DNA of 64,000 nucleotides from Gonium pectorale (lineage: Eukaryota; Chlorophyta; Chlorophyceae; Chlamydomonadales; Volvocaceae). The position numbers were made by a program, and so were the translations under genes. The notes under the pieces were generated by a model, which was given only the letters and a program-made list of their open reading frames with translations, had not been told where the DNA came from and did no database searches. Within the stretch, counting starts at the first letter, position 1; each line of letters begins with the position of its first letter. Shown here piece after piece: positions 1 through 13,050 of this stretch. The stretch spans positions 1,140,301 to 1,204,300 of the forward strand of contig LSYV01000018.1 in the NCBI GenBank assembly GCA_001584585.1. The letters run 5' to 3'.

Positions 1-87
1 ACCGCCTACCTCACAACCCACGCCGTTCCGCCGCCCTCCGCCCCCACTCCGCCGCCCCCCCCCCCCCAACTCGCCCCCGGCGTGCAG

Positions 88-2397
88 GCGCCGCTCCCGA
101 GGCTGCTGGCGCTGTCCCCTGCTGCCCTGAGCCCGGGGCCGCAGCCGCCGGCCGGCTCCGCGGCCCCCCTGGTGCTGCCCAGCAAGGCGGCCTATGTGGC
201 GCTCATCGAAGCGCTGGCGGGGGTGGCGGTGGCGGCGGGGCGCGCGCTGGCGCTGCCGCGGCTCAGCTGCGACTACCCCTGGGTGGGTGCGGTATAGGCG
301 AGGGGGCCTGGGGGTTGGTGCTTTTGGTGTTGGTGGGCGGGGGGAGGGCGGGGGGGCAGAATGGTGTCTATGTGTGGGCTGAGGCCAGCTGGTTAGCGCG
401 GCACTGTGTCGGCCACTCCGCGGGGAGGCAGCCGTACGTCCTGGGTAGGCCCACGTCAGCCCCATAGCTCCCGCACCCTCTCTTCTGCGGCCCTGTCTTC
501 TTCCCCATCCCCGCTTTCTCGAGTGTGCCCGCTGTCTCCTGCCCCCGCCCGCTACTCCCCTCCCCCGAACCCGCTTCCCGCCCGCGCGGCGCAGATGCAC
601 CGCTCTGACGGCGCTACGGCCTTCAACGGCAGCCACTACGTGCCCTGGACCTACCTTCACGGGGAGGCGTTCGCGCCCTGGGGCCCCTCCCTGGACCAGT
701 TGAGCTGCGAGTGGTACGGATGGTTACAGCACGGTGAGTGGCGAGGCCGTATGTTGTAGCCTGATCGGCGGCACACGACCGGGCGACTGAGTCGGCAGGG
801 CGGAGGTGACGCAGGCCTCACCCACGGTCTCACCTATGAGAAGCACGTATTGGGATGCGTCGCCGCGGTGCGGACATACGGTACCTAGCAGATTGCTCGC
901 AACCCTTTGGGTGTGTCGTGGCGGGATCTCTGCCCCTGCACCATCGCGGCGCGGCTCCTTGGCTGCCCCCCTTGCCAGGCTGCCTGCACGGCCCCATGCA
1001 TGTGGACAGGCGGCAGGGCCCCCGGGCCATGCCGACCCGCCCGGTGGCGCGCATGCTGCTGTCGGCGGAGGTAGGCGGAGGGAGAGGACAAGGCTGGGTC
1101 CGGCGGGGATGTTCGCGCAAACGCGACTCAGTGGGGTCCAGGGCCAGCGACTCTGCCTGAGATAGCGAGTGGCACCGCACGGCGACTGCGACTTGTGCAG
1201 TGTGACGCCTTCCTCTCCGTCACCTTCGTCTTGCCCAGCCCCATCGTGGTCTGTCCGCTGTGTTGCCCCGTGCTGCGTACAGATGCGAAGGCCGGGCCCG
1301 TCCGCATTGGCCCAATCCCTCTCAGTCCCTTTTCCCATGCTACTGCTTGGATTGACGGGATGGATCAACGGCTTCTGTATTGGGAATGCCTTCGAACCTC
1401 TACTAGTATGCCCCCACCCCTGCCTGCTTTGCGACTCTTTTCCCACCGTACCCACCCTCGCGCCCCCCGCCTCCGCCCCCGCTCCCCGCTGGTGCACCCT
1501 GTGACCTGCTTCGCTCCCCGGCCCCAACATGGCCCCGCGCAGATGGGCCACTTCCTAGCTCAGCTGCCCGAGGAGGACCGCGAGCCCATGTCGCTGCCGC
1601 CGGGGCCCAGCGTTGACCCTGCAGCGGCCGCCACCGCCAGCTTGGTGCCGCTGCCCGCGTCGGCGGGGCCCACCCCCGGGCCCGACGGCGTCTTCAATGT
1701 CACGCTGGCGGCCCTGTCCGAGGTTCTGTCGAGGCTGTCGCCCACCAGGCCGGTGCTGTGGCTGGAGCGACCCATGCGGGTGGGTGCGGTGGTGGGGGAG
1801 GGGCGAGATGCATGGGGGCGGAGGCGGGGCGGGCGCGGTGCGATGGTTAAATAATAAAATATGTCTACACTATTTGCTGACTACATTGCGACATTAAAAG
1901 GTTTGTGCGATGGATCGCAAAGGTCGGACCCACCATCGAAGAATTAATGGGTTTATAACCAGTGCCTTACACCGGATGGGTATGACCGTACTTGAACAGG
2001 ATCTGTTCTATAGGTCATACACCTGTCTGTGTTCTTCAACTCAGACAAGCTCCTCAACCCAGACGACGAGTGGCAGCCTCGGCGCCTGAGCGCTACGTAT
2101 GGGTGCAGTGGCTGTGACGCTGTCACAGACGCGCACCTCTGGATGAACGCCTCGCTGAGTCCATTCCACCGGCAGAGGTGGCGCACGAGGCATTCCGATG
2201 GGTTACCCATTTTTGCATTGCTGTGTGCCCTTTTCTCATTGCTGTGTGCCCTCGCCAAACCCCATGTCCCCGGCGCATGCCCGCAGGTTGTGGACCTCCC
2301 CCCACATTTAAACATGGCCCATCAGTCCTGGGTCAATCACTGCTGTGGCCTGTCATGGCCCAGGAGCTTCAACCACATATGCTTCTCACAAGTCTAG
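88..2397 (+). CDS. 3' part of an unidentified gene (possibly glycosyltransferase-like)
   Basis: Five exons join with continuous phase: 88-282, 595-733, 979-1070, 1543-1779 and 2014-2397, about 348 visible residues. The gene is cut by the left edge, and position 88 follows a pyrimidine-rich acceptor. Recognisable stretches are RALALPRLSCDYPW, VPWTYLHGEAF, a Pro/Ala-rich loop, LWLERPMRVIHLSVFFNSDK and CSGCDAVTDAHLWMNASL. The ALPRL-type segment and the VLWLER strand faintly recall plant arabinosyl/glycosyltransferase-like proteins of the nucleotide-diphospho-sugar transferase group. I see no DxD motif that would settle this. The 3' end is uncertain: the open frame runs to a TAG at 2395-2397, but a good donor after 2177 and acceptor before 2287 would give a shorter tail ending at TAA 2309-2311. 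A TGTAA signal follows at 2579. Confidence 0.6.
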
Positions 2398-3227
2398 TCG
2401 TCTCAAGTCTGTGCGGACATTGCCTACCGGTGTCTGACTAGCCCTTTGGGTGGTGGACAGGGGATGGCCATTGCGCCGCCTGCATTTTTGCGCTGCGCTG
2501 TGCAGCGGTTGCATGTGACCGTCGTGGCCGGGGGGCCCTGCAGCCCATCCCTTGTGGCCAAGCATAGGAGCGCTATTCTGTAAAATATTCGACATTCTTC
2601 AAGTCCACCAGCCCACCATCTTCACGCCGCATTGTTGGGGCAACACATAGGGGCGTCCGCAGAGCCGCATGCAGTACATCAGTGAAATAGGAGGGCATTA
2701 AAGCTGCCCGGGATGTAGGCGCCCACTCCCCGGGATGTAGGCGCTTGTTGTGTTTCGCACACCCGTACGGTGCATACACGTGTGCACACGCACAGAGCAC
2801 GACCAGTTTCTTACCCTAAGCCGTCTCATCTGATGTCTGCGTATCATATGCAGAAGCAACCATTAGTGCTTACCCGGTCTGTTTCCTCACGAACACCATA
2901 GCAGTTTGCCTGCAAAATAACATTTACCATGCTCTTTCGCGGACGCAAGGAGCACTTGGGGTGGCCGCGATGAGCGCCAACACGCCGGAGCCAGTGCTTG
3001 GTTTCTCTTTGTGAGTATTGTGCATCGTGATGCGCCCATGTTCGCTCGTGTGATCTAGCATAGGTTGCTACGTGGCACTGCCAATGTGCCTGTTGCATTT
3101 TATCCCCATCACTGCAAAGCGCTCTCTCCATGCATCCGGCAGGCATCAACTTCAGCGCAGTTCAGCCGCTGAGCCTTCGTGACAAACGCAGACAGCCGCG
3201 GGGTCGCTCTGACGACTTGAGTCGGCC
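2398..3227 (+). other. intergenic region: 3' UTR and aminopeptidase promoter/5' UTR
   Basis: No convincing coding exon. The left part holds the poly(A) signal at 2579. A short direct duplication, GGGATGTAGGCGC, occurs at about 2710 and 2738. The right part presumably carries the promoter and leader of the aminopeptidase. No TATA box could be assigned with confidence. Confidence 0.6.
2579..2583 (+). promoter_or_regulatory. TGTAA polyadenylation signal
   Basis: TGTAA is the usual volvocine poly(A) signal. It lies about 180 bases past the TAG that closes the preceding gene and points the same way. Confidence 0.6.
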
Positions 3228-6200
3228 ATGTCGTTCAATACAGAGCTCGTCTCCATGCGCCGCGACGCTCCCGGCTCGCGGCGCTACGCAGCCCTGGACA
3301 ACGACAACACGCCCCCGCCCACACAGCGTGACCGGGAGGGCGGGGGCGCGTTCTTCGCCAGTCCCGGGGACGTCACGAACAACCACGATACCTTCAACGA
3401 CTCGGACCTGCTGCTGTCGGCAGACGCCTTCCACAACCTGCGTCGCCGCACGTGCTGTGGCGTGGACGTGACCTGGCTGGTTGACCGCTTACCGCCCGCG
3501 TGGACCGACTGGTGGAAGCACCTCACACCCAGCCAGCGCCGCGTCTACACGTCCGGCTGCTACTGCATTTCGTTTCTGCTCGTCTTTCTCCTCGTAGCTC
3601 TGCCCGTAAACACCGCCGTACAGGCGGCGGCAGAGCAACGGCGACTGGAGCTGGCCATGCGCCCCTCACCACCACCACCGCCGCCCCCGCCGGCGCCGCC
3701 CGCCCCACCGTCGCCGCCGCCGTCGCCTTCTCCACCTTCACCGCCACCGCCTCTGCCGCCGTCTCCGGATCCGCCTTCGCCGGAACCGCCCTCGCCTCCG
3801 CCAGCGCCGCCGCCCCCGCCGTCGCCTCCGCCGCCCATGCCCGTGGACGCCCTTTGCAGCTACGGTCGGCTTTCTCTCCCAGACACTGTCACGCCTCTGC
3901 ACTACGACCTTCAGCTGGAGATAAGCTTCAACCCACATCCAGTCAAAGGGGATAGCGAGGACGGCGCCCGTCGCCGGGGGCTGCTGCTGCAGCAGGGCAA
4001 TGCCGCGCCTAGTCCAGCAGCCGCAGGCGCCCCGGGCGCTTCTCCTGCACCGGTGGACGGCCCCGCCCCCTCTCCGGCCGTCGCAGACGTGCCGGCTGGC
4101 TCTCCCGCGCCGGCCGCGGGGCCCCCAGCAGCCGATGGCCCAGGGCCCGCGCCCTCCCCGTCCCCGGCAGCTGATGGCTCTCCGCCCGCGATGGCGCTGG
4201 CGACCAACGGCGCCTCGTGCGGTGCCGCGTTGCTTGGGGAGCTGGCGGCTGCGGAGGAATACGTGGTTGGCTCGGTGAACATCAGTGTGGCGTTGGCGGT
4301 GGACACGCAGTGCGTCGTACTGCACGGCGTGGGCATGGCGCTGGGCCCCGTAGTGTACAGGTGGAAGGGGCAGAGCTGGACAGGTGCGAGGCAGCGCGGT
4401 TTGGGTTTGAGACCAGAAAGTAATTACAGTCGGACATTCGCGAACCTCAAGTCCGGAGGCAGTAGAGGGAAATCTGGGCGTTTGCTTGGGGTTGCTTCAA
4501 GGAATCGTTGGCGCCGATGGAATACACAGCGATGGCCTCATTACATGTTTGTCGTTACGAGTGTTGGCAGCTACTGGATGCCAGGGGTCCACCAGGAGGA
4601 CGGAATCGCTCGAGCTTGCCAACAGCACCCTTCACTGGCGCCCGTTGTCAAGTCCTCGCCTTCACCCCGCGCCTGCTTGCCCGCTGGCCGTCGCCTCCCT
4701 CCCATCCCTGGAACCCAGGCTCGGTTATCTCGCCCTCGGGCCCCGATGCCGCCACATCCCTCCAGCAGCTGGTACTGCGCTTCGATAGCCCCCTGCCGCT
4801 GACGGGGCCAGTGGCTGCGGCGATGGGCCCTGGCGGGGCCAACAGCACGGGCAACGAGGCTGGGCAGCTGAGCTTGTGTTTTGCGTACCGCTTGCAAGAC
4901 GGGCTGGACGGCATTTACCGGAGCACGTATACGGGTGGGGAAGGGAAGTACCGTGTGGGTGTTGACGGGGAGGTCTGGGAACCAGGCTGCCGGGTGATGG
5001 GCTAAGGGATCAAAGGCGTTCTGCGCGGCCAGCGCAGCGTTTTGGGTACGTGTTCCGGGGAATCGCCATCATGCTCTGAATTCACAAGCGTCGGCATGGA
5101 GGATCAGCACCGCTCTGTTCTTACTCGATCTCGCATCGGCGTGGCGGCGCCCGTCCTGCGAGCGATGAAGTTGGGAACGATCATCGGTTGGGACAGCATC
5201 ATCGGATGGCCGCTGACCTCAAGACCCGCTGCCATCGTATGGGCACCGCACAAGCAGGGCCTATGCCTGCGGAACGTGCGCTGTCGCTGCTTTCTGGGGT
5301 TCGTATGCCCGGCTGCGGGGCCGCGCCGGTCTGCCCACGCGCCTTCCGCCCGCTGCAGATGCTTCGGGGGACACCCATGCCATCGTGTCGACCCAGTTCG
5401 AGTCCATCGCGGCGCGGAAGGCCTTCCCGTGCTTCGACGAGCCTAGGCTCAAGGTGCGAGGGCGCGTATCTCGTCACCATGCGCTTCGGCGAGGATACGT
5501 GCAGATTGGATTTGGGGCATTCTGGGGGGCAGCTTCAATGTCCTTATGGTGGCCCGAACGGCGTGGCAGTACTGACCGGAAGGGTCTTGTCGCGGCTTGA
5601 GCTTTGTCAGGGGCACATGCGCATTCATCATTGGTGCCGTCACACATACACCCTGTCTCCGTGCTGTCAACGCAACCCGGCTGCGCGTACCGGGCAGCTC
5701 CCTGTCTTTTCCAATCAACGACGTCCTATCTCTCCCGCTCCCTATCCTCATCCCGCTTGCTCACCAGGCCACCTTCTCCTCCACCTTGGTGACCCCCGGA
5801 GGACGCGAGGGTGATGCTCCGCTAGCGGTGCTGTCCAACACGGCCCCACTGGAGCGCACACCTCTGCCCGACGGCCGCGTGCGCACGGTCTTTGCGGCCA
5901 CGCCGCGCATGAGCACCTATCTGCTGGCCTTCGTGGCGGGGCCGCTGGCGAGCCGGAACACCACCTGCCAGGTCCCGCAGCCGGGGGCGCCCGTGCAGCT
6001 GGCGGCATGGGCCACGCCGCACAAGTGAGCGTGCGCGGGCAGGGGTGCAGTGAAAGGGAAGACGCGAGTGCGAATGTCCGTGAGATGCCGCTTTGTATTT
6101 TTACCATTGTCCGATTGTTTGTTTGCTGCTTCCTGACTCCGACATTCTCTTATTATATAGTGGGCATTGGGCAACCTTCCAGCACACCCCACATGGTCAC

Positions 6201-9200
6201 CGCCCTTCTGGCACTTATTGATCCCTAGATACCACCTGCCACAACCGCGTTATAATGCAGGGGACTCCCGCATGGTGCCTACGCCCTCTGCCCTTGCGAC
6301 CGGCACGGTTCCTCCTCTCCCGCCTCCCCCGCAATCCCGCTCTCCTCAGGGTGGGCCAGCTGGAGGTGGCGCTGGCGGTGGGGTGCTCCGCGCTGTCCAC
6401 CTACACGGCCGCCACGGCCACCGCCTACCCGCTGCCCAAGCTGGACCTGGTGGGGCTGCCCAACTTCGCGGCGGGGGCCATGGAGAACTTCGGCTGCATC
6501 ACCTTCAGGTCGGGCAGTAGGTGCCTCGATCATTGTCACTAGAGAAGCGTCTGGCGCATGGCTTTGCGCTCCCAACCCGTAGCAGACGGGGTTGGCGGTT
6601 GGAATGAAAGCAGAATGGGGTTGAAGAGAAGGATAGAAACTGGAACCGGGACCGCGGCTGGGCGCAACAGTGCAGCAGAGTGTGTGCGGGGTGAAGGACA
6701 TGGTTATCTCCTATCTGCAAGGCACCACGCCGGCCCCGGAGCCTCATGCCAGGTTCCGTCTCCGTTCCTGCGCTCCGCTCGCCCATCTATCATTTACCTT
6801 ATAAGCGCCGACGGGCTGCAGGTGGGAGGTGTGGAGGTAGCACGGCGCGGCGATGCGACGTGCGGCCCCGCCGCGTCCAGGCTCGCTGATGCGTTAGGAG
6901 CTAAGGACACCCACCTGTGCGTGTTCCGCTTGTGCCACCGGGGTTTGGCCGCAGGGAGAGCGCCCTGTTGACCGACCCCTCCTCGGACGACATCAGCAGC
7001 CTGCTGTGGATCGCCACCGTCATCAGCCACGAGATCAGCCACCAGTGGTGGGCGGGCTGGGCGGCGCGGCTGGGCTCGGTGGTCTGGGCGGGCTGCACCT
7101 TGCGCGCCCGGGACTTGGTGGGGCGCGCCGTCTTGCTTGGGGTCTACCTGACAGGGCACCTTGCTTCACGGCTAGGATATTGGAGAAACGCGGGGGTTAG
7201 CGAATACACGTATCGGTGTTCCCACCGCGTCCGCCTCTCAATCCTGGTCTTCGTTACCGGCAAAAGCCACCTTGCCGCCCTCGCCGCCAGGTTTGGGAAC
7301 ATGGTGACGATGGCCGACTGGACGGAGCTGTGGCTTAACGAGGGCTTCGCCACCTACCTGGAGCTGCTGGCGGCCTCCGACTTCCGGCCGCAGTACCAGT
7401 ACTGGGCGCTGGCCTACACGGACATGGACGCGCCCGCGCTGTCGTACGACGCGATGTCATCCGTACACCCTATGAGCCGTACGGCGCAGCCCATCTCGTC
7501 GCTACCCGACATTGACAACATGTTTGACGACATTAGCTACGCAAAAGTGCGTGGGAATGCTGTGGGCCAGGGGCCATGATGGGCAAGAGTCTGGGGCGAG
7601 AACGCACAAGACAGTGATGGACACTTACATAAGTGGTGCTTCCTTGAGGAGAGGGAGGACTTTATGAGACGAAGGCATTGGGTCGGCGTAGTATGCCATG
7701 TTGTCTGCCGTGGGGACCCCTCTCTGTGACCACCGCTGTTCATTTGGACGCACCCCGACCACCTCCACTCCCCACACGCACCGAACTTTGGAACCCGCAG
7801 GGCGGCGCCGTGCTCCGCATGCTGCGCGCCTTCCTGCAAGGCGATCGCCTCGGAAGTGGGGCGGAGCTGCTGCTACGCCGCCGCAGCCTGCTGCAGCAGC
7901 GCCGCTCGCAGGAGCCGCTGGCACTGGGGCGGCTGCAGAGCCAGCAGCATCAGGGACAGGGTGCGGGCCTGCCCCTTACACGCCTGCCCCGCGCGGCCCG
8001 GGCGCTGCTCAGCCACAGAAAGAAGCCCCCGCCGCCCCCGGCCGCTGTCGACGATGACCAACACGAGCCGCCGCCGGAAGAGGACGTTCCAGCAGTGCCG
8101 CCGCCGAGGCAGTTGCAGGACCAGCCGCCTGGGGTCGCGGCGTCCCCGGCGCCGTCCCCTTCGGTGCTGTCTGGGCCGCCTCAGCTCGGGCCGTCCACGC
8201 CAGACGGCGGGGCACTGACACCGCCAGCGGCGCCGCCGCTTGCTGGCGCCCTGACGTCGGCTCCGCCCCAGCCAGGCGAGTCGCCGGCGATTCCTCCGCA
8301 AGCGTCCGGAGGTCCGGTGCCACCGCTTGGGCCGGAGTCGGTGCTGCCGCCCGGCATTGCGGTACCGCCCGCGTCCCCGGCCGTTGCGTCGCCGTCCACG
8401 CCCCCGCCGATCGCTGCGCCGCCTGTGTTTCCCGGAGCTCAGGTGCGCACGCGTAACTGTTGTCTTGGGGACCTCTTGCGCTGCGCCTCCGGCGCGGACT
8501 TCAGCAGGACCGCTGTGGCTTTGTCCTGCTTGGGCGCAACGCTGTGTACCGAAGGCTGTGTACCGAAGTAAGCGTCCATGTGGGCATTGAACTCCACCCT
8601 CGGGCTACTTCCTCCTGCTTTCCTGGATGCTCACTCCATGACCTTCCCTGGCCACACCCTTGGCCCCACAGAACACGAGCAACACCGACAGCAGCACCGA
8701 TGCCGCCCCCCCCGGCGAGGACCTGCCGCCGGCGCCTCCCTCCCCTGAGCCCGCAAACGGCACCAGCGCCAGCACCACTCCTGCCATCCCCCCGCCTGGC
8801 TCAGGTCTCGGCCCTTCCCAGCCGCCCTCCAGCTCTGTGCCCCCAGGGCCGGCGCTGCCCCCGGGCTCGCACGCAGGCGGCCCCAGCATGCCGCCCGCCC
8901 CTGCATCTACGTCGTCCGCCTGGCCGCCCGCCCCTGCATCTACGTCGTCCGCCTGGCCGCCCGCCCCTGCCTTCGACCCGAAAGACTACGGCTCTGACCC
9001 CCTACTGGCGGCGTTGCGGGTGTACCTCAAGGAAAACATGTACGGCAGTACGACAGCCACGGTGCTGTGGGACACGCTCTCACGCGTAACAGGTGCGCGA
9101 TAGGGGTGGCTTTGCGCTGCAGCTTGCGCTCCGCAGAGCGGAACGCTTTGGCGCCAGCGGCCGTCCAGAGAGAGCAACCAATGCGCAACCATAGTATCTG

Positions 9201-12200
9201 GTCCCCTTTGTGACTCCGCAAACCGTCGCCCGCAGGTCTGCCCATCTCGTCCTGGATGAGCGGTTGGACGTACAGCCCCAACTACCCCGTACTGCAAGTG
9301 TCGCTTGGAACCACGCCGTACGGACCACACGCAGCGATCACGCCCGCCACTCCCGGTGGGCTGGCTGCCGCCGCGGGCGGCGCCTCGCCGCCGCCAGACA
9401 CCGCCCCTTCGTCCCCTGGCCTGGCGGCCGGCGGCGACGGCACCGAGGACGCCTGGTCGCCGCCGCCACCTTCGTCGGCGCCGCCCGCCTCGCCGGCCGG
9501 GGGCTACCTCAACGTCCGACAGGTGTCCATTACAGGCGCCACCTGCAACCGCACCGACATCAGCGGCCTCTCGCCGCGTTGGTGGGTGCCGCTCAGCTTC
9601 CGGCTGCCGGTGAGGGGGAATGGGGCACGGGTCGGGCGGCTGGGACCTGAGGTCTTTGCAGATGGGCGCTCCATACCACGCATCCCTTCAGGTCGCAGGC
9701 CCCCCTCGATGGACGGAGCCTCACACCGCAAGCGCACCTGTGAGGGGCGGCCATTCTTGGGGTTGCGCGGACTTGTTACATGTCTTGATAGTTACTGCTC
9801 ACAACCCGAGATTCGCTACCCTGGTCTCCCAACGTACCCACATCTTGTTGTTCTTTTCGCCGGAGTGATCGCGTTGCTCTTCTCGTCGGGATCCAGTCAG
9901 CCCGGATCACTCCCGTCCGTCGCCCTTCCGTCCAAACCTGCTGCAGGGCGTGCCCTCTATGCGTTGGGCTGCCTTCAACGCCTGCTCCGCCGCCGTGCCG
10001 TTCACGTCCGAGCTGCTGCCGCCCGGGCCCTCCGGCCCCGCCCGCCCGCCCTATGTGCTGGTCAACCCGGGGCGGTACGGCTACTACCGGACCAACTACA
10101 GCCGCTCACTATGGGACGCGCTGGCGGAGGCGGCCTCCGACCCGGAGGCCATCCCGCCCGCTGACTTGGCAGGTGTGGTGGGGTCGGCGTGGCGGTGGCG
10201 GCAGGGGTGCGCGTTCCATGGACCTCCTCCCACTCGCATGGGACACGGTGGTGCTTTGCCAGCACTCGCCTGGCAGACTGGCCAGGGTACCGGTACAGGT
10301 GCAAGCCAAGGACTCCGCACGCTGTGGACCCGCATTGCACCATGACTCATTAGGGCCTTCCTCCCGCGCCCACGCCCAAACCCATCCCCACCTCCTCACT
10401 CGCGTCCGGGGCAGGCCTGCTGGACGATTCGTGGCAGCTGAACTGGCTGGACATGCTGCGACCCACCGTGTTCATGAACCTCACCGCGGCCCTGGGCCGC
10501 CGGCTGCTGGTGCGTGCAGACGTGCCTATGCCCGGGCTTCCTCTGGCTGTGACGCCCGCGCTGAGTCGGTCCAGATAGGTGTGGCACGAAGGGCAGCAAC
10601 GCAGTGGCTAGTGTCGCGCATCCGCATGCCTCTCTTGCCCCTCCCTACGCGACGCTCCCCCGCTCCATATCTTTCAGACCCTGCTGCCGTTCTCCTCCCC
10701 CGCCTCCCTGCGTGCTCGGCCGATCCGATCGTCCTCCGCCGTCCTCATGCCGACCCCCTAGCCCGAGTACGAGCCCTGGTCGGTGGCTCTGTCCGCGCTA
10801 CGCTCCTGGCAGCGGCTGCTGGACAGCGCGGCGATGCTGCCGAAGAGCAACGCAACTGCTGGCGCGCCACCGCCCCCGGCGGCCGTCGACGGCGAGGGCG
10901 TGCTGGGAGGGGAGATCTACGGCGCGTGCGCCAGGCGGCTGGGGGCGTTCACGCAGGACAAGCTGACGGGTGAGGCGCCGGTGGGCGTGTGTCCGCCCCG
11001 TCATCGCTATCTGGGTCCAGGGCCGCACCCTCGCTGGACAGCGTGCGTTGGGGAGCGGGCATCGCCGCCACCGAGCGGTCCCGGGGGGGACCAGCAGTGC
11101 CGAGCGGACGGATGGCAGCCCCTCGGGGATTGAAGAGCGCATGTTTATAAATGTGTGTTGCCCTCTGTCCTTGCCTCACATTTGTTTCCCCCTCTCCCCA
11201 CCCCCACCGTGCCATTTCCTCCCCGCCGCCAGCCCCCCTTTTGGCCAACTTGACTCTTCCGCTCGACGCCGGCGCAAATGGGACCGCGAAGACCGCAGCC
11301 CGCGGCCTCAACTTTACCGTGGACGGCTCGGCGCCGCTGACGGCGTCGCGGCTGCAGCTGCGGCTGCTGCGGCCGCTGGCGCTGGTGCGGGCGGCGGGCG
11401 CGGCGGTGTCGGCGCTGACGGGCCCTGGGGCTGCCAATACTGGCACGTTGATGCTGCAGCTGCCGCAGCAGGAGCCGTTCAGGTGGAGGTCGTGCGTGGG
11501 GAGTGGGAGCGGCGGGGCAAAGAAACGCAAACAAGTATGCGCCATCGAGGCCCTGGCCCCACAGGGCACTGCACCGCGTTGTCAATTCTCCCCACCCACT
11601 CCCTGGAGTAGCGCATCCCTCGGCCTCCGCCCCCCCCCACCCGCCAATGCTTACCACAGCGCTCCGCTCCTCCCCCTGGCGTCCGGTCCAACCCCCCAGG
11701 ACCGCGCGCGTGCTGCTGCTGGCGGCCTACGGCGAGCTGTCCAACCCGCCCGGCACCCCCAGCACGCTGCACCCCGACATCCGCGGCGCGGCCTACACGG
11801 TGGCGTCCATGGGCGACCCGCTGGCGTGGAGCAACATCAAGGCGATGTACCAGCAGGTAGGGTGCGGCAGTGGAGCGGGTGCGCCGGGAGAGGGGGGGCT
11901 GGCGGTATGCCGGCTGCTGAGGCAGTGGCCGGCCAACCGCCCGCCCACCTGCTGCGCCAGCCATGCACAGGCACACGCATCGGGCCGCCGGGGAGCTTGG
12001 TATCCGGCCTTCAGCCCCCACTCTCCTGTGGCCCCGCTGCCCCGCTGCCACGTTGGCCGGCCATACATTTTTTCACTTGGCTGTGGCGGATCTAACCCCC
12101 GCCGCTCGGGCGCTACACTTCTACAGAGCTCGGACGCCACAGAGCGCGACCGGCTGTTGGCGGCGCTGTCCCAGACGCCCGATGGGATCCACATCCGTGA

Positions 12201-13050
12201 CACGCTCAAGTGGACTCTGGACGCCGACCCCGTCACCGGGCTGCCGCTGCAGGACGTGGGATCGCTGCTGCACATGGTGCGCCGTGCGGTCGCGGGGTTG
12301 CTGCAACCGCCATAGCGGTTCGGTCTCTCCCGGTATCACGCTCCCGCTTACGCTCCTTGGTCTTTGCTCGCTTGCCAGGCGCGCCGTTCCTTTCCTTCAG
12401 GGGCGCTGCAACGGCCCGGCCCGAAATCCAGATCCGCTCCGCCCCATCGCCCTTATCCGGTCCGTCATGGCCTGACCCCTCCCTCTCCCGACCTCATCTT
12501 TGGCAGGTTGGCGCCCGAGGCGGCGATGCGCACCGGCGCACGTGGGACTTCGTGCTGCGCAACACGGACGGCCTGTTGCGCCGCTTCGGCTCCGGCCCAG
12601 CCGCCGCCAGTTCCGCCTCCTACTCGCTGGGCCGGGCGCTCAAGGAGCTGGCCAAGGGCTTCGTGTCCAGCGGCCGCGTGGACGACGTGCTGGTGCGCGG
12701 GGGAGGGGGAGAGATGGGCCGGGGCTGTGCGAGCGGGGGCTTAAGCGATTGCGCTTGGCAAGGACGCAGTACTGATAGTGGCAATAATGTTTCACCCTTT
12801 CTGTACAGTAAATCGTACTCCTGCGCCCGGAGGCGTCGCACGTGTCCACTTGGTCGATCGAGTGCTGACCAGGTTCCCTGGTGCCTGCGTCCCCCCGCAG
12901 GCCTGGTCTGCCAAGTACCCTGGCCTGATGGACAGCGGCCTAGAGGCGGTGCTGCGGGAGAGCATCGCCCGCAACCGCAAGTGGCTGGCAGGGCCAGCGC
13001 GTGACCTGTGCGCCTGGCTGCAGCAACAACATGCGCAGCAGCAGGCATAG
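3228..13050 (+). CDS. M1 family zinc aminopeptidase, type II membrane ectoenzyme
   Basis: Removes N-terminal amino acids from peptides. Eighteen in-phase exons: 3228-4383, 4719-4934, 5359-5453, 5768-6024, 6350-6508, 6955-7047, 7291-7546, 7801-8442, 8672-9092, 9236-9609, 9947-10172, 10415-10509, 10762-10969, 11233-11482, 11700-11856, 12127-12276, 12507-12692, 12901-13050, giving 1,696 residues. Residues 1-110 look cytosolic, 111-128 form a membrane anchor, and about 150-205 are an SPPPP-type stalk. The M1 fold starts near 210. GAMEN is at 617-621, zinc motif HEISH at 653-657, third ligand E676 (HExxH-x18-E) and catalytic Y742; these spacings match mammalian aminopeptidase N. A Pro/Ala-rich insert of about 300 residues (exons 8-9) separates the catalytic domain from the beta-sandwich and helical ERAP1-C-like part. 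A second, shorter Ala/Pro insert lies near residues 245-330. The family is usually about 900 residues; low-complexity inserts explain the excess. Confidence 0.96.
8891..8970 (+). repeat. 33-bp tandem repeat inside the aminopeptidase insert
   Basis: A 33-base unit occurs twice without change (8891-8923, 8924-8956) and then partly (8957-8970). It encodes an 11-residue repeat, [11 protein letters not shown], in the linker between the catalytic and C-terminal domains. Confidence 0.95.

Noticed and set aside
724..1551. 275-codon minus-strand open frame
   Set aside because: Antisense to splice-consistent plus-strand exons; open only because GC-rich sequence lacks stops. No recognisable family.
3640..3850. 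A separate pherophorin-type wall-protein gene
   Set aside because: The proline-rich run is continuous in frame with the membrane anchor and the M1 domain, and no pherophorin domain follows.
3738..4336. Antisense Gly/Arg-rich frames over the proline-rich stalk
   Set aside because: Mirror image of the SPPPP-coding sequence; no splice sites or motifs.
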